Of a stretch of 64,000 nt of DNA, positions 8,155 through 18,332 are shown one piece after another. Source of the stretch: Snuella sedimenti (lineage in GTDB: Bacteria > Bacteroidota > Bacteroidia > Flavobacteriales > Flavobacteriaceae); NCBI RefSeq assembly GCF_016428595.1, contig NZ_JAELVQ010000010.1, positions 1 to 64,000 on the forward strand, written 5' to 3'. Every line of letters begins with the position of its first letter. Position 1 is the stretch's first letter. A program made the translations under genes and the position numbers. The notes beneath the pieces were generated by a model. That model was not told the DNA's origin. It saw only the letters and a list, made by a program, of their open reading frames with translations, and ran no database searches.

Positions 8155-10134
8155 TTAGAATTTTGTGGTTAATAAGGTGCTTCCTTTTTTGGAAAGGGTT
8201 AGTGTGTCTTCCCAAATAAGGTTTTTATCCGAAATGATGTTTTTTAATGTTTTACCATGCAATCCTATTTCTTTAAAACGGCTTAAATCTAAATCGAAGG
8301 GAGCGTTATTTTTGTTCATGATGTGTACAATAATTTCATCATTTAGCATTCTAAACAATACATAAACATTGTGTTCGGGTGCAAAATGAATGGTTTTACC
8401 TTCGTGAATGGCTTTACTATGTTTTCTATAATGCAATATGTTTTTTAGGAAGTTTTGCATGTCTTTTTGGGTATCGGTCAGTCCTGTTCCCGCAAATGCA
8501 TTTACCAAATCGCCATCCCAACCACCAGGGAAATCGGTTCTAATTAACCCGTGGTCACCGGGTTTAGCCGAGTCATTCATTAATATTTCTGTTCCGTAGT
8601 AAATTTGTGGGATTCTTGGTAAGGTTAGTAAATAGCTTAATGCCATTTTTGTATTTGTAACATCGCTTTTTAACTGGGTGAAAATGCGGCTCATATCATG
8701 GTTGTCTGGAAAGACCATAAGGTCTTTAGGTGAACTATAGCTAAAATCGTTAGCCAGTCCTTCATAAAGTTTAATAAGACCAGTGCCCCATGATTCTTCT
8801 TCGTTTAAACCTTGGACAATAAGGCTTTGCATGGCAAAATCCATTGGTGATTTTAAATTGGAATCGTAACCATCAAGGTTTTTGTGACCTTCTTGCCAAT
8901 AGGCAATGAGTAGTGGGTTTGTGCTCCATTCTTCACCTACAATACTAAAGTTTGGGTATTCGTTCATAATGGCTCCAGCCCAAGCGCTCATAAAATCTTT
9001 ATCGGGGTATGGATATGTGTCTTGACGGATACCTGCGAGCTTAGCGGTTTCAATCCACCAAATACTGTTTTGAATGATATATGTCGCCATATACGGGTTA
9101 CGTTGGTTGAGGTCTGGCATACTGGATACAAACCAACCGTCTGTCATTCCTTGTTTGTCTTTTTTTGAAGCGTATATATCTTGATTGGATGTCCTTTTAT
9201 GGTTGGAGTGTACTGTAAATTTGTTATCCCAATGGTCTTTATTTGCTTCGTAATCTTCTTGGTGGTTAATCCAATCCTTAAAGGGCAAATCTTTCATCCA
9301 CCAGTGTTCTAAGCCGCAATGGTTGGCCACTTGGTCCATTATTAATTTCATTCCTTTATTAGACATTTTAGACGACAGTTCCAGATAGTCGTCTAAGGTT
9401 CCGAAGCGCGGATCAATCTCATAAAAATTGGTCATAGCATAACCGTGATAAGAGCCATTTGGCATATCGTTGGTTAATAGCGGACAAGGCCAAATAGCTG
9501 TAAAGCCCATACTTTCAATATAGTCCAAATGTTTGGTAATCCCAGCAATGTCTCCGCCATGCCGTGCATAATCATTGGTTCTATCTATGGTTTGTTCTAG
9601 TAGGTTATTATTAATATCATTTGATGGATCACCGTTTGCAAACCGATCGGGGGTGATTAAATATATTGCATCAGAACTATCGAACCCCACATATTCGTCG
9701 GCCGATTTTCGTCTGGGTTTTAACTCGTAAGTATGTATTAACTCCTTTCCATCTTTAAGTTTAAAGTTTATGTTAAATTGACCTGGATTTGTGTTTTTGT
9801 CTATGCTTAAATCAATAAATAAATAATTAGGACTGTCTGCTGAATGTATCTTTTTGATAGCAACACCCTGATATGAAATATAAGGAGCTGCTTCCGAAAT
9901 ATTAGGGTGTTTTACCAATAATTGTAATGTGTTGTTTTTAAAACCAACCCACCAATTGGGTGGTTCAACACGCTCAATTGTATGGTGTTTAACAATTGCA
10001 GGTGTTGAAGGTTCTATTACCGGAGCAATGTTATTTTGTTTTTTACAAGATACATTCAGGACTATTAGGGATAAACATAGCCCTAGTAAGAATATAAGTT
10101 TATTACGTTTTTGTTTTACTAAATAGTTAACCAT
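8155..10134 (-). CDS. GH13 neopullulanase/cyclomaltodextrinase-type lipoprotein (SusA-like)
   Basis: A periplasmic alpha-glucan hydrolase that would shorten imported maltodextrins. The ATG at 10134 (MVNYLVKQKRNKLIF) is preferred over the upstream frame start at 10188, because it gives a clean lipoprotein signal (IVLNVSCK) and avoids overlap with the GH97 stop at 10151; the gap is then 16 bp. Order of domains: N-terminal immunoglobulin-like cyclomaltodextrinase domain (about residues 50-140), GH13 barrel with DAIYLITPDRFANGD, nucleophile D in GIRQDTYPY, acid/base E in SIVGEEW and D in FPDNHDMSR, then a C-terminal beta domain. The arrangement matches SusA-type neopullulanases. About 659 aa, a normal length. 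Confidence 0.92.
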   Translation of the reverse strand: MVNYLVKQKRNKLIFLLGLCLSLIVLNVSCKKQNNIAPVIEPSTPAIVKHHTIERVEPPNWWVGFKNNTLQLLVKHPNISEAAPYISYQGVAIKKIHSADSPNYLFIDLSIDKNTNPGQFNINFKLKDGKELIHTYELKPRRKSADEYVGFDSSDAIYLITPDRFANGDPSNDINNNLLEQTIDRTNDYARHGGDIAGITKHLDYIESMGFTAIWPCPLLTNDMPNGSYHGYAMTNFYEIDPRFGTLDDYLELSSKMSNKGMKLIMDQVANHCGLEHWWMKDLPFKDWINHQEDYEANKDHWDNKFTVHSNHKRTSNQDIYASKKDKQGMTDGWFVSSMPDLNQRNPYMATYIIQNSIWWIETAKLAGIRQDTYPYPDKDFMSAWAGAIMNEYPNFSIVGEEWSTNPLLIAYWQEGHKNLDGYDSNLKSPMDFAMQSLIVQGLNEEESWGTGLIKLYEGLANDFSYSSPKDLMVFPDNHDMSRIFTQLKSDVTNTKMALSYLLTLPRIPQIYYGTEILMNDSAKPGDHGLIRTDFPGGWDGDLVNAFAGTGLTDTQKDMQNFLKNILHYRKHSKAIHEGKTIHFAPEHNVYVLFRMLNDEIIVHIMNKNNAPFDLDLSRFKEIGLHGKTLKNIISDKNLIWEDTLTLSKKGSTLLTTKF

Positions 10135-10150
10135 AGATAGGTGTGTTATT

Positions 10151-12271
<2,121 letters not shown>

Positions 12272-12409
12272 TTATAATGTTTTACCTGTTGCGAATTTTG
12301 TACATAAAAAAGTTCTCGATACGATTTTTTGTTCCTCAAAACCATTCGAACTGACATTAATTGTGTTTGTTTCAAAAATGCACAAAGGGTTTATGTTTTT
12401 GTCTTAGTT

Positions 12410-14719
12410 CTAGTTTAAAGCTAGTAATTGTTCTTTTTGTAGTAACAAAGGACTGTTGTTTACAAAAAATTCTAACGGCTCTCCGCTTATCATTTCAAAT
12501 TGTGTTTGCTTTTGGGTAACGTTTACTTTTAGGATACGGTTTCTAAAATTCACCTTAAAGGAATAGTTTTCCCATTGTTTAGGTATTTTGGGTTCGAAAT
12601 GTAAGCTATTGTTCTTAACACGCATACCCCCAAAGCCTTCAACAATACTCATCCAGGTACCTGCCATAGAGGTAATGTGCAGGCCTTCGTGTACTTCTTT
12701 ATTATAATCATCTAAATCCAGTCGGGAGGTACGCAAATAAAAGGTGTATGCTTGTTCCATACGGTCTAGTTTTGCAGCTTGTATACTATGAACACAGGGT
12801 GATAATGAGCTTTCGTGAACCGTAAAGGGTTCGTAAAAATCGAAATGGCGTTCTAGTTCTTCTTGGGTAAACCGGTCTTCAAAAAAGTAAAAACCTTGGA
12901 GGGTATCCGCCTGTTTTATGTAAGGTGAACGCAGAATTCTGTCCCAGGACCATTTTTGGTTGATGGGGCGTTGCGATGTATCCAAATCGGATACCGTTAT
13001 TAACTCCTTGTCCAAAAAGCCGTCTTGTTGTAGGTAGATATTATATTTTTCTGAAAACGGTAAATATATGTTTTTTGTAACACGCTCCCATTGTTCGAGT
13101 TCTTCCTTTTGTAATTGTATTTTGTCTGCGATACGGGAATAATCATTAGGATATTCGGTTTCTACTTTTTCAATAGTTTCTAATGTATAATTAATACACC
13201 ATTGCGCTAAATAATTTGTGTACCAGTTATTGTTAACGTTATTCTCATATTCATTAGGTCCGGTTACCCCAAGGATAACGTACTTGTTTTTATCTTTCGA
13301 AAAGGTTGCGCGTTGCTGCCAGAATCGGGCAATACCAATTAAGACTTCTAGGCCTTTTTCTGGTATGTAACTGTAATCGCCAGTGTAGCGGTGGTAATTG
13401 TAGATAGCAAAAGCAATGGCGCCATTACGGTGTATTTCCTCGAAGGTGATCTCCCATTCGTTGTGGCATTCTTCACCGTTCATGGTTACCATGGGGTACA
13501 AGGCTGCACCATTATTGAATCCCAGTTTTTCGGCATTTTCAATGGCCTTTTCCAAATGGTTATAGCGGTATTCCAGAAGGCTTCTGGCGACTTGCTGATC
13601 TTTGGTAGCCATGTAAAAGGGAATGCAGTAGGCTTCGGTATCCCAATAAGTACTGCCACCGTATTTTTCACCTGTAAAACCTTTAGGGCCTATATTTAAA
13701 CGTGAATCTTTACCAAGGTAGGTTTGGTTAAGCTGAAAGATATTAAAGCGAATACCTTGTTGTGCTTTTATATCGCCGCCAATCGTTATATCTGCCATGT
13801 CCCAAATATGAGACCATGCTTGTTTTTGGGTGTCTAGTAAACCATCAAAGCCTAATGTTGTTGCTTTTTTGAGGACGTTTTGTGCGGCTGAAACAAGTTT
13901 GTCCTTGGGATGGTTTCTATCAACAGTATAACCTCCAAACTTGTGAATAGTATAGGAATCGCCTTTATTAACCTGAGCCTTATAGCTAAGTGATATGTAA
14001 TTAGAATCTGTAACACGCTTTGGTGTAATGGAAACAGGTGCTTCATTTAAAAAGATATTAGATTCCATAAAGGTACAGGTATGGAAATCTGTTTTCATGG
14101 TTTTCGACACAATAAAGGCTTGTTTTCCTTCGTGGTTTACTTCTAGGGTATCCCAAAATTTATCATCCCAATTGGTGTCTTCATTAGTAATGCCACTGTC
14201 TAAATACGGTTCCAATACGATATCAGCATCACTGTTTAGTGGCATGATTTCGTATTTAATAGCACCAATTTCATCTATGGTCAAACTTAGAAAACGTTTT
14301 GTTTTAACTTGAATTTGGATGTCATTTTGTAGTGTTGCCGTAAAGTATCTGGATAGCCAGCCTTCTTTCATGTTGAGTTCCCGTTTAAAATCTGTAACCG
14401 CTTTACAATTAAACAAATCGAGTTGCTCACCATTTATGGTAACGTTAATACCAATCCAGTTGGGAGCATTAAGAACTTTGGCAAAATATTCCGGATATCC
14501 GTTTTTCCACCATCCTACCCTGGTTTTATCAGGGTAGTATACCCCGGCAATATAACTGCCTTGAAATGTAGGGCCGGAATAGTATTCTTCAAAATTGGCG
14601 CGTTGTCCCATAGCGCCATTGCCTATGCTAAATATACTTTCTGAAGATTTTACATGATCTACATTAAAGCCTTCTTCTATAATGGACCAGTTATCTGGTT
14701 TTATATAATCTTGATTCAT
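12410..14719 (-). CDS. GH65 glycoside phosphorylase, probable maltose phosphorylase
   Basis: A 769-aa cytoplasmic enzyme with no signal peptide. Domains: N-terminal beta-sandwich, helical linker, (alpha/alpha)6 barrel and a C-terminal jelly roll. The general acid Glu is E490 in GVTGPNEYENNVNNN, and the phosphate-binding region is in the HVTSMAGTW-like stretch (HITSMAGTWM). GH65 members phosphorolyse maltose, trehalose, kojibiose and others to beta-glucose-1-phosphate; maltose is chosen here from the setting, a maltose-type transporter and pgmB just upstream and starch enzymes downstream. Coupling phosphorolysis to beta-phosphoglucomutase saves ATP. It is part of the leftward operon. Confidence 0.93.
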   Translation of the reverse strand: MNQDYIKPDNWSIIEEGFNVDHVKSSESIFSIGNGAMGQRANFEEYYSGPTFQGSYIAGVYYPDKTRVGWWKNGYPEYFAKVLNAPNWIGINVTINGEQLDLFNCKAVTDFKRELNMKEGWLSRYFTATLQNDIQIQVKTKRFLSLTIDEIGAIKYEIMPLNSDADIVLEPYLDSGITNEDTNWDDKFWDTLEVNHEGKQAFIVSKTMKTDFHTCTFMESNIFLNEAPVSITPKRVTDSNYISLSYKAQVNKGDSYTIHKFGGYTVDRNHPKDKLVSAAQNVLKKATTLGFDGLLDTQKQAWSHIWDMADITIGGDIKAQQGIRFNIFQLNQTYLGKDSRLNIGPKGFTGEKYGGSTYWDTEAYCIPFYMATKDQQVARSLLEYRYNHLEKAIENAEKLGFNNGAALYPMVTMNGEECHNEWEITFEEIHRNGAIAFAIYNYHRYTGDYSYIPEKGLEVLIGIARFWQQRATFSKDKNKYVILGVTGPNEYENNVNNNWYTNYLAQWCINYTLETIEKVETEYPNDYSRIADKIQLQKEELEQWERVTKNIYLPFSEKYNIYLQQDGFLDKELITVSDLDTSQRPINQKWSWDRILRSPYIKQADTLQGFYFFEDRFTQEELERHFDFYEPFTVHESSLSPCVHSIQAAKLDRMEQAYTFYLRTSRLDLDDYNKEVHEGLHITSMAGTWMSIVEGFGGMRVKNNSLHFEPKIPKQWENYSFKVNFRNRILKVNVTQKQTQFEMISGEPLEFFVNNSPLLLQKEQLLALN

Positions 14720-14822
14720 TTTTAATGGTATTAATAAGAGTTTTACTCGAACATCGAGCCTGCTTGATGCAGGTAGGATTTAAGGGTTCTGTGGGCTTGC
14801 CCCGAGTTAGTTTATATTGCTC

Positions 14823-15503
14823 TTATACTTTTTTTAATTCTTCTTTTTTAGTTTTTATAAGTCTTTCTAAAAAATCCACGTGGATTTCGGTAAAGTCTTT
14901 AAAAACAAAATCTGCTTCATTTAATATTGTGGAATCACCAATGCCAATAGAAATCATATTGGCGACATTGGCAGCTTGAATACCGGCAACCGAATCTTCA
15001 AAAACGATGCATTGGTTTGCTGGTGTATTAATAGCTTTGGCAGCTTTTAAAAACACTTCGGGATCTGGTTTTGCTTTTGTAACGTTGTTACCATCTACTA
15101 TGGCGTCAAACCAATCCAATAAGTTTACTTTTTGGAGTATAATTTTAGAGTTTTTGCTTGCCGACCCCAATGCGATAGGGTGTTTTCGTTGTGATATGTA
15201 ATCAAGTATTTGGGTTACACCCGGAAGAATTTCGTTTTCATCCATAGTGGTAATGTAACTTAGGTACTGATTGTTCTTTTCTTTCATAAGCTCCATAAAT
15301 TTGTCTTTAGGAAGTGTTTTATTACCCCATTCCAGAATTTTATTTAAAGAGCTTTCCCTGCTAATGCCTTTTAATTGTTCATTTTGATGAACCGTAAAAT
15401 CAATACCAATGCTTTTAGCTAAGGCTTTCCATGCCAGATAATGGTATTTAGCAGTATCTACTATGACCCCATCGAGGTCGAATATAAATCCTTTAGTTTT
15501 CAT
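14823..15503 (-). CDS. pgmB: Beta-phosphoglucomutase
   Basis: A 226-aa HAD-superfamily enzyme that turns beta-glucose-1-phosphate into glucose-6-phosphate through a beta-glucose-1,6-bisphosphate intermediate. Motif I is FDLDGVIVDTAKYHYLAW, with the nucleophile and acid/base aspartates D10 and D12, followed by the cap region QLKGISRESSLNKIL typical of beta-PGM. Motif II is GSASKNS, and motif IV is CIVFEDSVAGIQAA. Its gene lies 4 bp after the MFS transporter and 103 bp before the GH65 phosphorylase, whose product is its substrate. That pairing makes the call firm. Confidence 0.95.
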   Translation of the reverse strand: MKTKGFIFDLDGVIVDTAKYHYLAWKALAKSIGIDFTVHQNEQLKGISRESSLNKILEWGNKTLPKDKFMELMKEKNNQYLSYITTMDENEILPGVTQILDYISQRKHPIALGSASKNSKIILQKVNLLDWFDAIVDGNNVTKAKPDPEVFLKAAKAINTPANQCIVFEDSVAGIQAANVANMISIGIGDSTILNEADFVFKDFTEIHVDFLERLIKTKKEELKKV

Positions 15504-15507
15504 TATG

Positions 15508-16869
15508 TTACGATTGTATTACATCATCGATATCTTTTACTTTAGATACCAATGCTGCAGCGATTAAAAAACTTATTCCGCTAATAAGTAAAGCGAAAAT
15601 GGCCTGGTTGTTATAGGCATACTTAACCAATGGACCGCCTATTAAGGCATTAATGATTTGGGGCATAACAATAAAGAAGTTAAAGATGCCCATGTATACG
15701 CCCATCTTTTTTGGGGAAATGGATCCTGCCAAAATAGCATAGGGCATAGCCAGTATACTGGCCCATGCAATACCTACACCTATCATGGATAGTATTAACC
15801 AGTTTTTATCGGGCATTATATAAATGGAAAGCAAGCCTAGACCACCAATGACTAAAGAAAATGCGTGGGTACGTTTTCTACCAATTTTTTTAGCAATGTA
15901 TGGTAGGGCAAAAGCATAAAAAGCCGATACTAAGTTGTAAACGCCAAACAGAATACCTACCCAATCACCAGCATTTTGGAAGGATGCACTGCTATTGTCT
16001 GTGTGTTCTAAGCCATAAACATGTTGTGCTATAGCAGGTGTAGCAAAAACCCATAACCCGAACAAACCAAACCAGGAGAAAAATTGCACCCAACTAAGTT
16101 GTCGCATGGTAGCTGGCATCTTTTTGAAATCTTCAAAAATATCCAAAAGGCTTGATGGCTTTTCGTTGGTTTCACTTGTCGTGTCTTCGCTAGTGTATGC
16201 TGCTTCAAAGCTTGCCAGTTCTTCCGGGGTGTATTCCTTAGTTGTTAAAACGGTTACTAATATTGAAGCAACGAGTATAACGGCTCCGATAATAAAAGAC
16301 ACTATTAAACTAAGGGGCACAGTACCTTCGGTTGCTGCGTTGGAAACACCAAACCAGTTTGCCAATGCGTAGGGTAACCACGAGCCAATAACAGCTCCAA
16401 ACCCAATAAGCGCTGTTTGTACGCTGAAACCTAAAGTGCGTTGATCGGTTCTAAGGTTATCACCTACCAGTGCCCTAAAGGGTTCCATAGCAATGTTAAA
16501 AGAAGCATCCATAATCATAAGCATACCTGCTCCAACCCATATAGCTGGAAGAAATGCAATAAATAGATCTGCTTGTGGTAATAGTATTAAACCAACAGAA
16601 GCAAGGATGGCTCCAACTAAAAAGTAGGGTTTTCTTCTTCCTAATCTCTGGTTCCAGGTTTTGTCGCTGTAATAACCAATAATTGGTTGAACAATAAGCC
16701 CCATTAGGGGAGCAACGATCCAAAACCAAGATAGTTCGTGAACATCGGCACCAAAAATTTGAAGTATTCTACTTGCGTTGGCATTTTGCAGGGCGAACCC
16801 CATTTGGATTCCCAAGAAACCGAAACTCATGTTCCATATTTCCCAGAAACTTAATCTACGCTTTTCCAT
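15508..16869 (-). CDS. MFS sugar transporter, probable maltose importer (GPH/SLC45-like)
   Basis: A 453-aa inner-membrane protein with about twelve hydrophobic segments and a charged central loop (residues ~205-240). The N-terminus (SFWEIWNMSFGFLGIQMGFALQNANASRI) and the loop YYSDKTWNQRLGRRKPY after helix 2 are typical of sucrose/maltose-type major facilitator transporters found in Bacteroidota starch loci. It would bring maltose or short maltodextrins from the periplasm into the cytoplasm for the GH65 enzyme. First gene of the leftward operon after lacI, with a candidate promoter at 16962-16969. Confidence 0.88.
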   Translation of the reverse strand: MEKRRLSFWEIWNMSFGFLGIQMGFALQNANASRILQIFGADVHELSWFWIVAPLMGLIVQPIIGYYSDKTWNQRLGRRKPYFLVGAILASVGLILLPQADLFIAFLPAIWVGAGMLMIMDASFNIAMEPFRALVGDNLRTDQRTLGFSVQTALIGFGAVIGSWLPYALANWFGVSNAATEGTVPLSLIVSFIIGAVILVASILVTVLTTKEYTPEELASFEAAYTSEDTTSETNEKPSSLLDIFEDFKKMPATMRQLSWVQFFSWFGLFGLWVFATPAIAQHVYGLEHTDNSSASFQNAGDWVGILFGVYNLVSAFYAFALPYIAKKIGRKRTHAFSLVIGGLGLLSIYIMPDKNWLILSMIGVGIAWASILAMPYAILAGSISPKKMGVYMGIFNFFIVMPQIINALIGGPLVKYAYNNQAIFALLISGISFLIAAALVSKVKDIDDVIQS

Positions 16870-16895
16870 TAAATAGTATGTTTAAATTAATACTA

Positions 16896-16969
16896 TTTGA
16901 TAAGCGATATTACTTATCAAAACTTACTGTGAGAAGTGAAAATATAAGTTTTGATTTCGGACAAAGATA
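16896..16969 (-). promoter_or_regulatory. Promoter and leader elements of the MFS-pgmB-GH65 operon
   Basis: On the minus strand TATCTTTG (16969-16962) matches the Bacteroidota -7 box TAnnTTTG exactly; no clear -33 TTG is seen. Downstream of it are a 17-bp word GAGAAGTGAAAATATAA (plus strand 16931-16947), repeated before susC, and a perfect inverted repeat TTTGATAAG...CTTATCAAA (16896-16904 and 16913-16921) that could fold in the leader RNA or bind a regulator. Confidence 0.5.
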
Positions 16970-17001
16970 TAAAAGAATTTAGATTTTCCTAATAAAAAAA
17001 A

Positions 17002-18075
17002 TTATTTAGTTGATTCTCTTTCAATCAATTCGGTCTCAATAACTATTTTTATAAAGTCATGTTTTGGGTTGTCATTTACTATATATTGATCACTTTCTGA
17101 GTCTATTGCTTCCAGTCGGTCTATTAATAAATTAGCGGCTTGTTCGCCCATTTTTTGACCATGTTGACTTACTGTAGTTAGGCTAGGTGTAGCATGCTTG
17201 GAAAGTACGCCGTCTGTAAACCCAATTACCTGAATATCCTCAGGAATGCTAAGCCCTAATTTTCTAGCAACTTTCATAGCGGTTACGGCATAAAGCTCAT
17301 TAACCGCAAAAACACCATCAATAGTATTATTCGTCTTAAAGAACCGTTCTATTTCATTTTCTAATACTTCTAGATGATTTTCGACATCCAGGCTATCGTC
17401 AATTTTCAATATTAAATTGGAATCTGCAAATATTTTATGTTCTTCAAGTGCTTCAATATAACCTTGGGTTCTTAATCTACCTACGCTAACGTAGTCCATA
17501 GTAGTTATAAGGGCAATGTTTTTACAATTATTTTCTATAAGTTTTTTTACGGCTTTTACAGAGCCATTAAAATCATCTACAATAACCTTATCGCAGTTTA
17601 CTTCATTTACTACCCTGTCGAACATAACTATTGGGATGCCTTGATTGATTGTTGCATTAAAATGATGGTAATCCTGTTTTAACAGTGTTTCTTTAGAAAT
17701 TGATAATATAAAACCATCAATACTACCATTGGCAAGCATTTCCATGTTAATAATTTCCTTAGAAAAGGACTCGTTAGATAGCCCAACAATAACATTATAC
17801 CCCCGTCTGTTAGCTATAAGTTCAATGCCTCTAATTACAGTAGAAAAAAAATGATGAACTATTTCGGGGATTAGGATGCCTATTGTTTTTGTCTTTCGAT
17901 TTTTTAAACTAAGCGCAATATTATTGGGCCTGTAATTATAAAGTTTAGCAAAAGCCTGAATTTTTTGCGTGGTATCTTCACTAATTTCCTTGCTTCCGCT
18001 TAAAGCTTTAGAAACCGTTGAAACCGATACGTCTAATTCTCGGGCAATTTGCTTTAATGTTATTTTTTTCCTCAT
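17002..18075 (-). CDS. LacI-family transcriptional regulator of the alpha-glucan locus
   Basis: A 357-aa regulator: N-terminal helix-turn-helix ITLKQIARELDVSVSTVSKALSG, hinge helix NNIALSLKNRKTKTIG with the PNxxA-type minor-groove element, then a periplasmic-binding-protein-like effector domain (SxVxGFTDG near the end). It lies between the two arms of the locus, divergent from susC. LacI/MalR-type regulators of maltose genes in Flavobacteriia replace the SusR type known from Bacteroides. The effector is probably maltose or a glucose phosphate, which is inference. A perfect 14-bp palindrome of LacI type lies in the divergent promoter region. Confidence 0.93.
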   Translation of the reverse strand: MRKKITLKQIARELDVSVSTVSKALSGSKEISEDTTQKIQAFAKLYNYRPNNIALSLKNRKTKTIGILIPEIVHHFFSTVIRGIELIANRRGYNVIVGLSNESFSKEIINMEMLANGSIDGFILSISKETLLKQDYHHFNATINQGIPIVMFDRVVNEVNCDKVIVDDFNGSVKAVKKLIENNCKNIALITTMDYVSVGRLRTQGYIEALEEHKIFADSNLILKIDDSLDVENHLEVLENEIERFFKTNNTIDGVFAVNELYAVTAMKVARKLGLSIPEDIQVIGFTDGVLSKHATPSLTTVSQHGQKMGEQAANLLIDRLEAIDSESDQYIVNDNPKHDFIKIVIETELIERESTK

Positions 18076-18207
18076 AAACTAATAAAATCAAAATGATTTT
18101 TGTGAATGTAAATTGGCGTTTTAAAGATACCATATTATTTGTTTTCATCACCATTCAATTGTTGTTTTTCTTACTAAAAAGACGTATATTATATAAAGTT
18201 TTCAACA

Positions 18208-18221
18208 CGAAAACGTTTTCG
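18208..18221. promoter_or_regulatory. LacI-type operator CGAAAACGTTTTCG
   Basis: A perfect palindrome with the central CG dyad typical of LacI/GalR-family operators. It lies 133 bp upstream of the lacI start and 112 bp upstream of the susC start, so one protein could control both directions. I saw no second perfect copy in the locus. Confidence 0.7.
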
Positions 18222-18243
18222 CTAAGAATTTCGTAATTTCTAA

Positions 18244-18296
18244 TTGTTTGTTTACAATTTCTTTACATAGTTTTAACCCGAGAAGTGAAAATATAA
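18244..18296 (+). promoter_or_regulatory. Candidate susC promoter
   Basis: TTG at 18244-18246, 21 bp, then TAGTTTTA at 18268-18275, one base off TAnnTTTG. The word GAGAAGTGAAAATATAA at 18280-18296, also found before the MFS gene, follows at once. The operator at 18208-18221 lies just upstream of the -33 element. Confidence 0.42.
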
Positions 18297-18332
18297 TTGA
18301 ACTAAACAAACACATTAATTAAATATAATTGT

